Assembly: GCA_020152595.1 (NCBI GenBank)
Contig: JAIGNY010002621.1
Coordinates: 1,801,001-1,865,000 of the forward strand
Direction: 5' to 3'
Length of the DNA: 64,000 nucleotides
Source: Chiridota heheva
Lineage: Eukaryota > Echinodermata > Holothuroidea > Apodida > Chiridotidae
Made by a program: the position numbers and the translations under genes. Positions within the stretch are counted from its first letter, which is position 1. Every line of letters starts with the position of its first letter. Of the stretch, positions 63,621-64,000 are shown in pieces. The notes beneath the pieces were generated by a model. The model saw only the letters and a list, made by a program, of their open reading frames with translations. It was not told the DNA's origin and searched no databases.

Positions 63621-64000
63621 CTTTTATAGGACCATTACGCCGAATCCAGTTGCAGATTCCTAGAGAAGAAAAACATTTTTGGGAAGAAAAAAAACTTGCG
63701 AGCAACTGGAACATGCACAAAAAGAAGCACTGTTAGTATTTGAGCATGTGCTACCACAAAAGGAAGAACTTTGGGATTTTCAGCGTGTGCTAAATTTCCG
63801 CTTTAAATGTGTGTTTAAACCAAGGAAGAAATGAATGATTGTGCATCATTCAACATGTTAAAAATATATTAACCAATGAAAAGCCAATGTTGGAATTGAC
63901 TACAGAGAAACATAAAAAGGTTCGTGGTATATGAAATGTCAAAATTAAACAACGATTTACAGGTTAGCTATCATTTTCGATCAAGATGTTAATCAAGTAA
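63621..64000 (+). other. Maverick-like region continuing past the window
   Basis: Short plus-strand open stretches, Lys/Glu-rich, after the protease remnant. No polymerase, integrase or ATPase motif is visible before the window ends. Confidence 0.3.

Overview
This is a window of animal nuclear DNA. It is AT-rich, has large spliceosomal introns with consensus GT-AG junctions, and carries many interspersed repeats, retroelement remnants and minisatellites. The mix of I-type and CR1-type LINEs, TTAA-flanked MITEs and Maverick/Polinton-like remnants suggests a marine invertebrate, plausibly a deuterostome such as an echinoderm. That placement is inference; no sequence here fixes the species.

Two protein genes can be read confidently, both on the minus strand. 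(1) A complete mitochondrial NADP-dependent isocitrate dehydrogenase gene (IDH2) runs from 58236 down to 29331. It has ten coding exons whose phases all agree and sum to a 450-residue protein with a transit peptide. Its introns hold most of the repeats between 29 and 58 kb. (2) An intact CREBZF/Zhangfei-type bZIP factor lies in one coding exon at 14217-15192, with a spliced 5' UTR. A third minus-strand gene is hinted at by an exon with an ATG and a perfect donor (21888-22052) and by several phase-compatible exon-like segments at 8.8-12.4 kb; I could not identify its product.

Layout: 1-5.1 kb, a decayed I-superfamily LINE (minus strand; gag, endonuclease, RT, RNase H); 5.33-5.72 kb, a 127-bp tandem repeat; 7.27-7.75 kb, a TTAA-flanked MITE; 8.8-12.4 kb, exon-like segments and a 26-bp minisatellite; 13.5-16 kb, CREBZF; 16-29 kb, mostly repeat-rich noncoding DNA with a CpG-richer promoter-like zone near 21.2-22.3 kb; 29.3-58.2 kb, IDH2, with a 19-bp minisatellite of about 1.7 kb in intron 7, a CR1-like LINE and a large MITE in intron 6, and a 34-bp minisatellite in intron 2; 58.4-64 kb, inverted decayed copies of a Maverick/Polinton-type capsid-like gene, a broken adenain-like protease, and a second I-type LINE 3' fragment between the inverted arms.

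No rRNA, tRNA, CRISPR or bacterial-type operon is seen. Most long open frames outside the two genes come from repeats or low-complexity DNA. The two identified genes work independently: one in mitochondrial NADPH/2-oxoglutarate metabolism, the other in nuclear transcription control.
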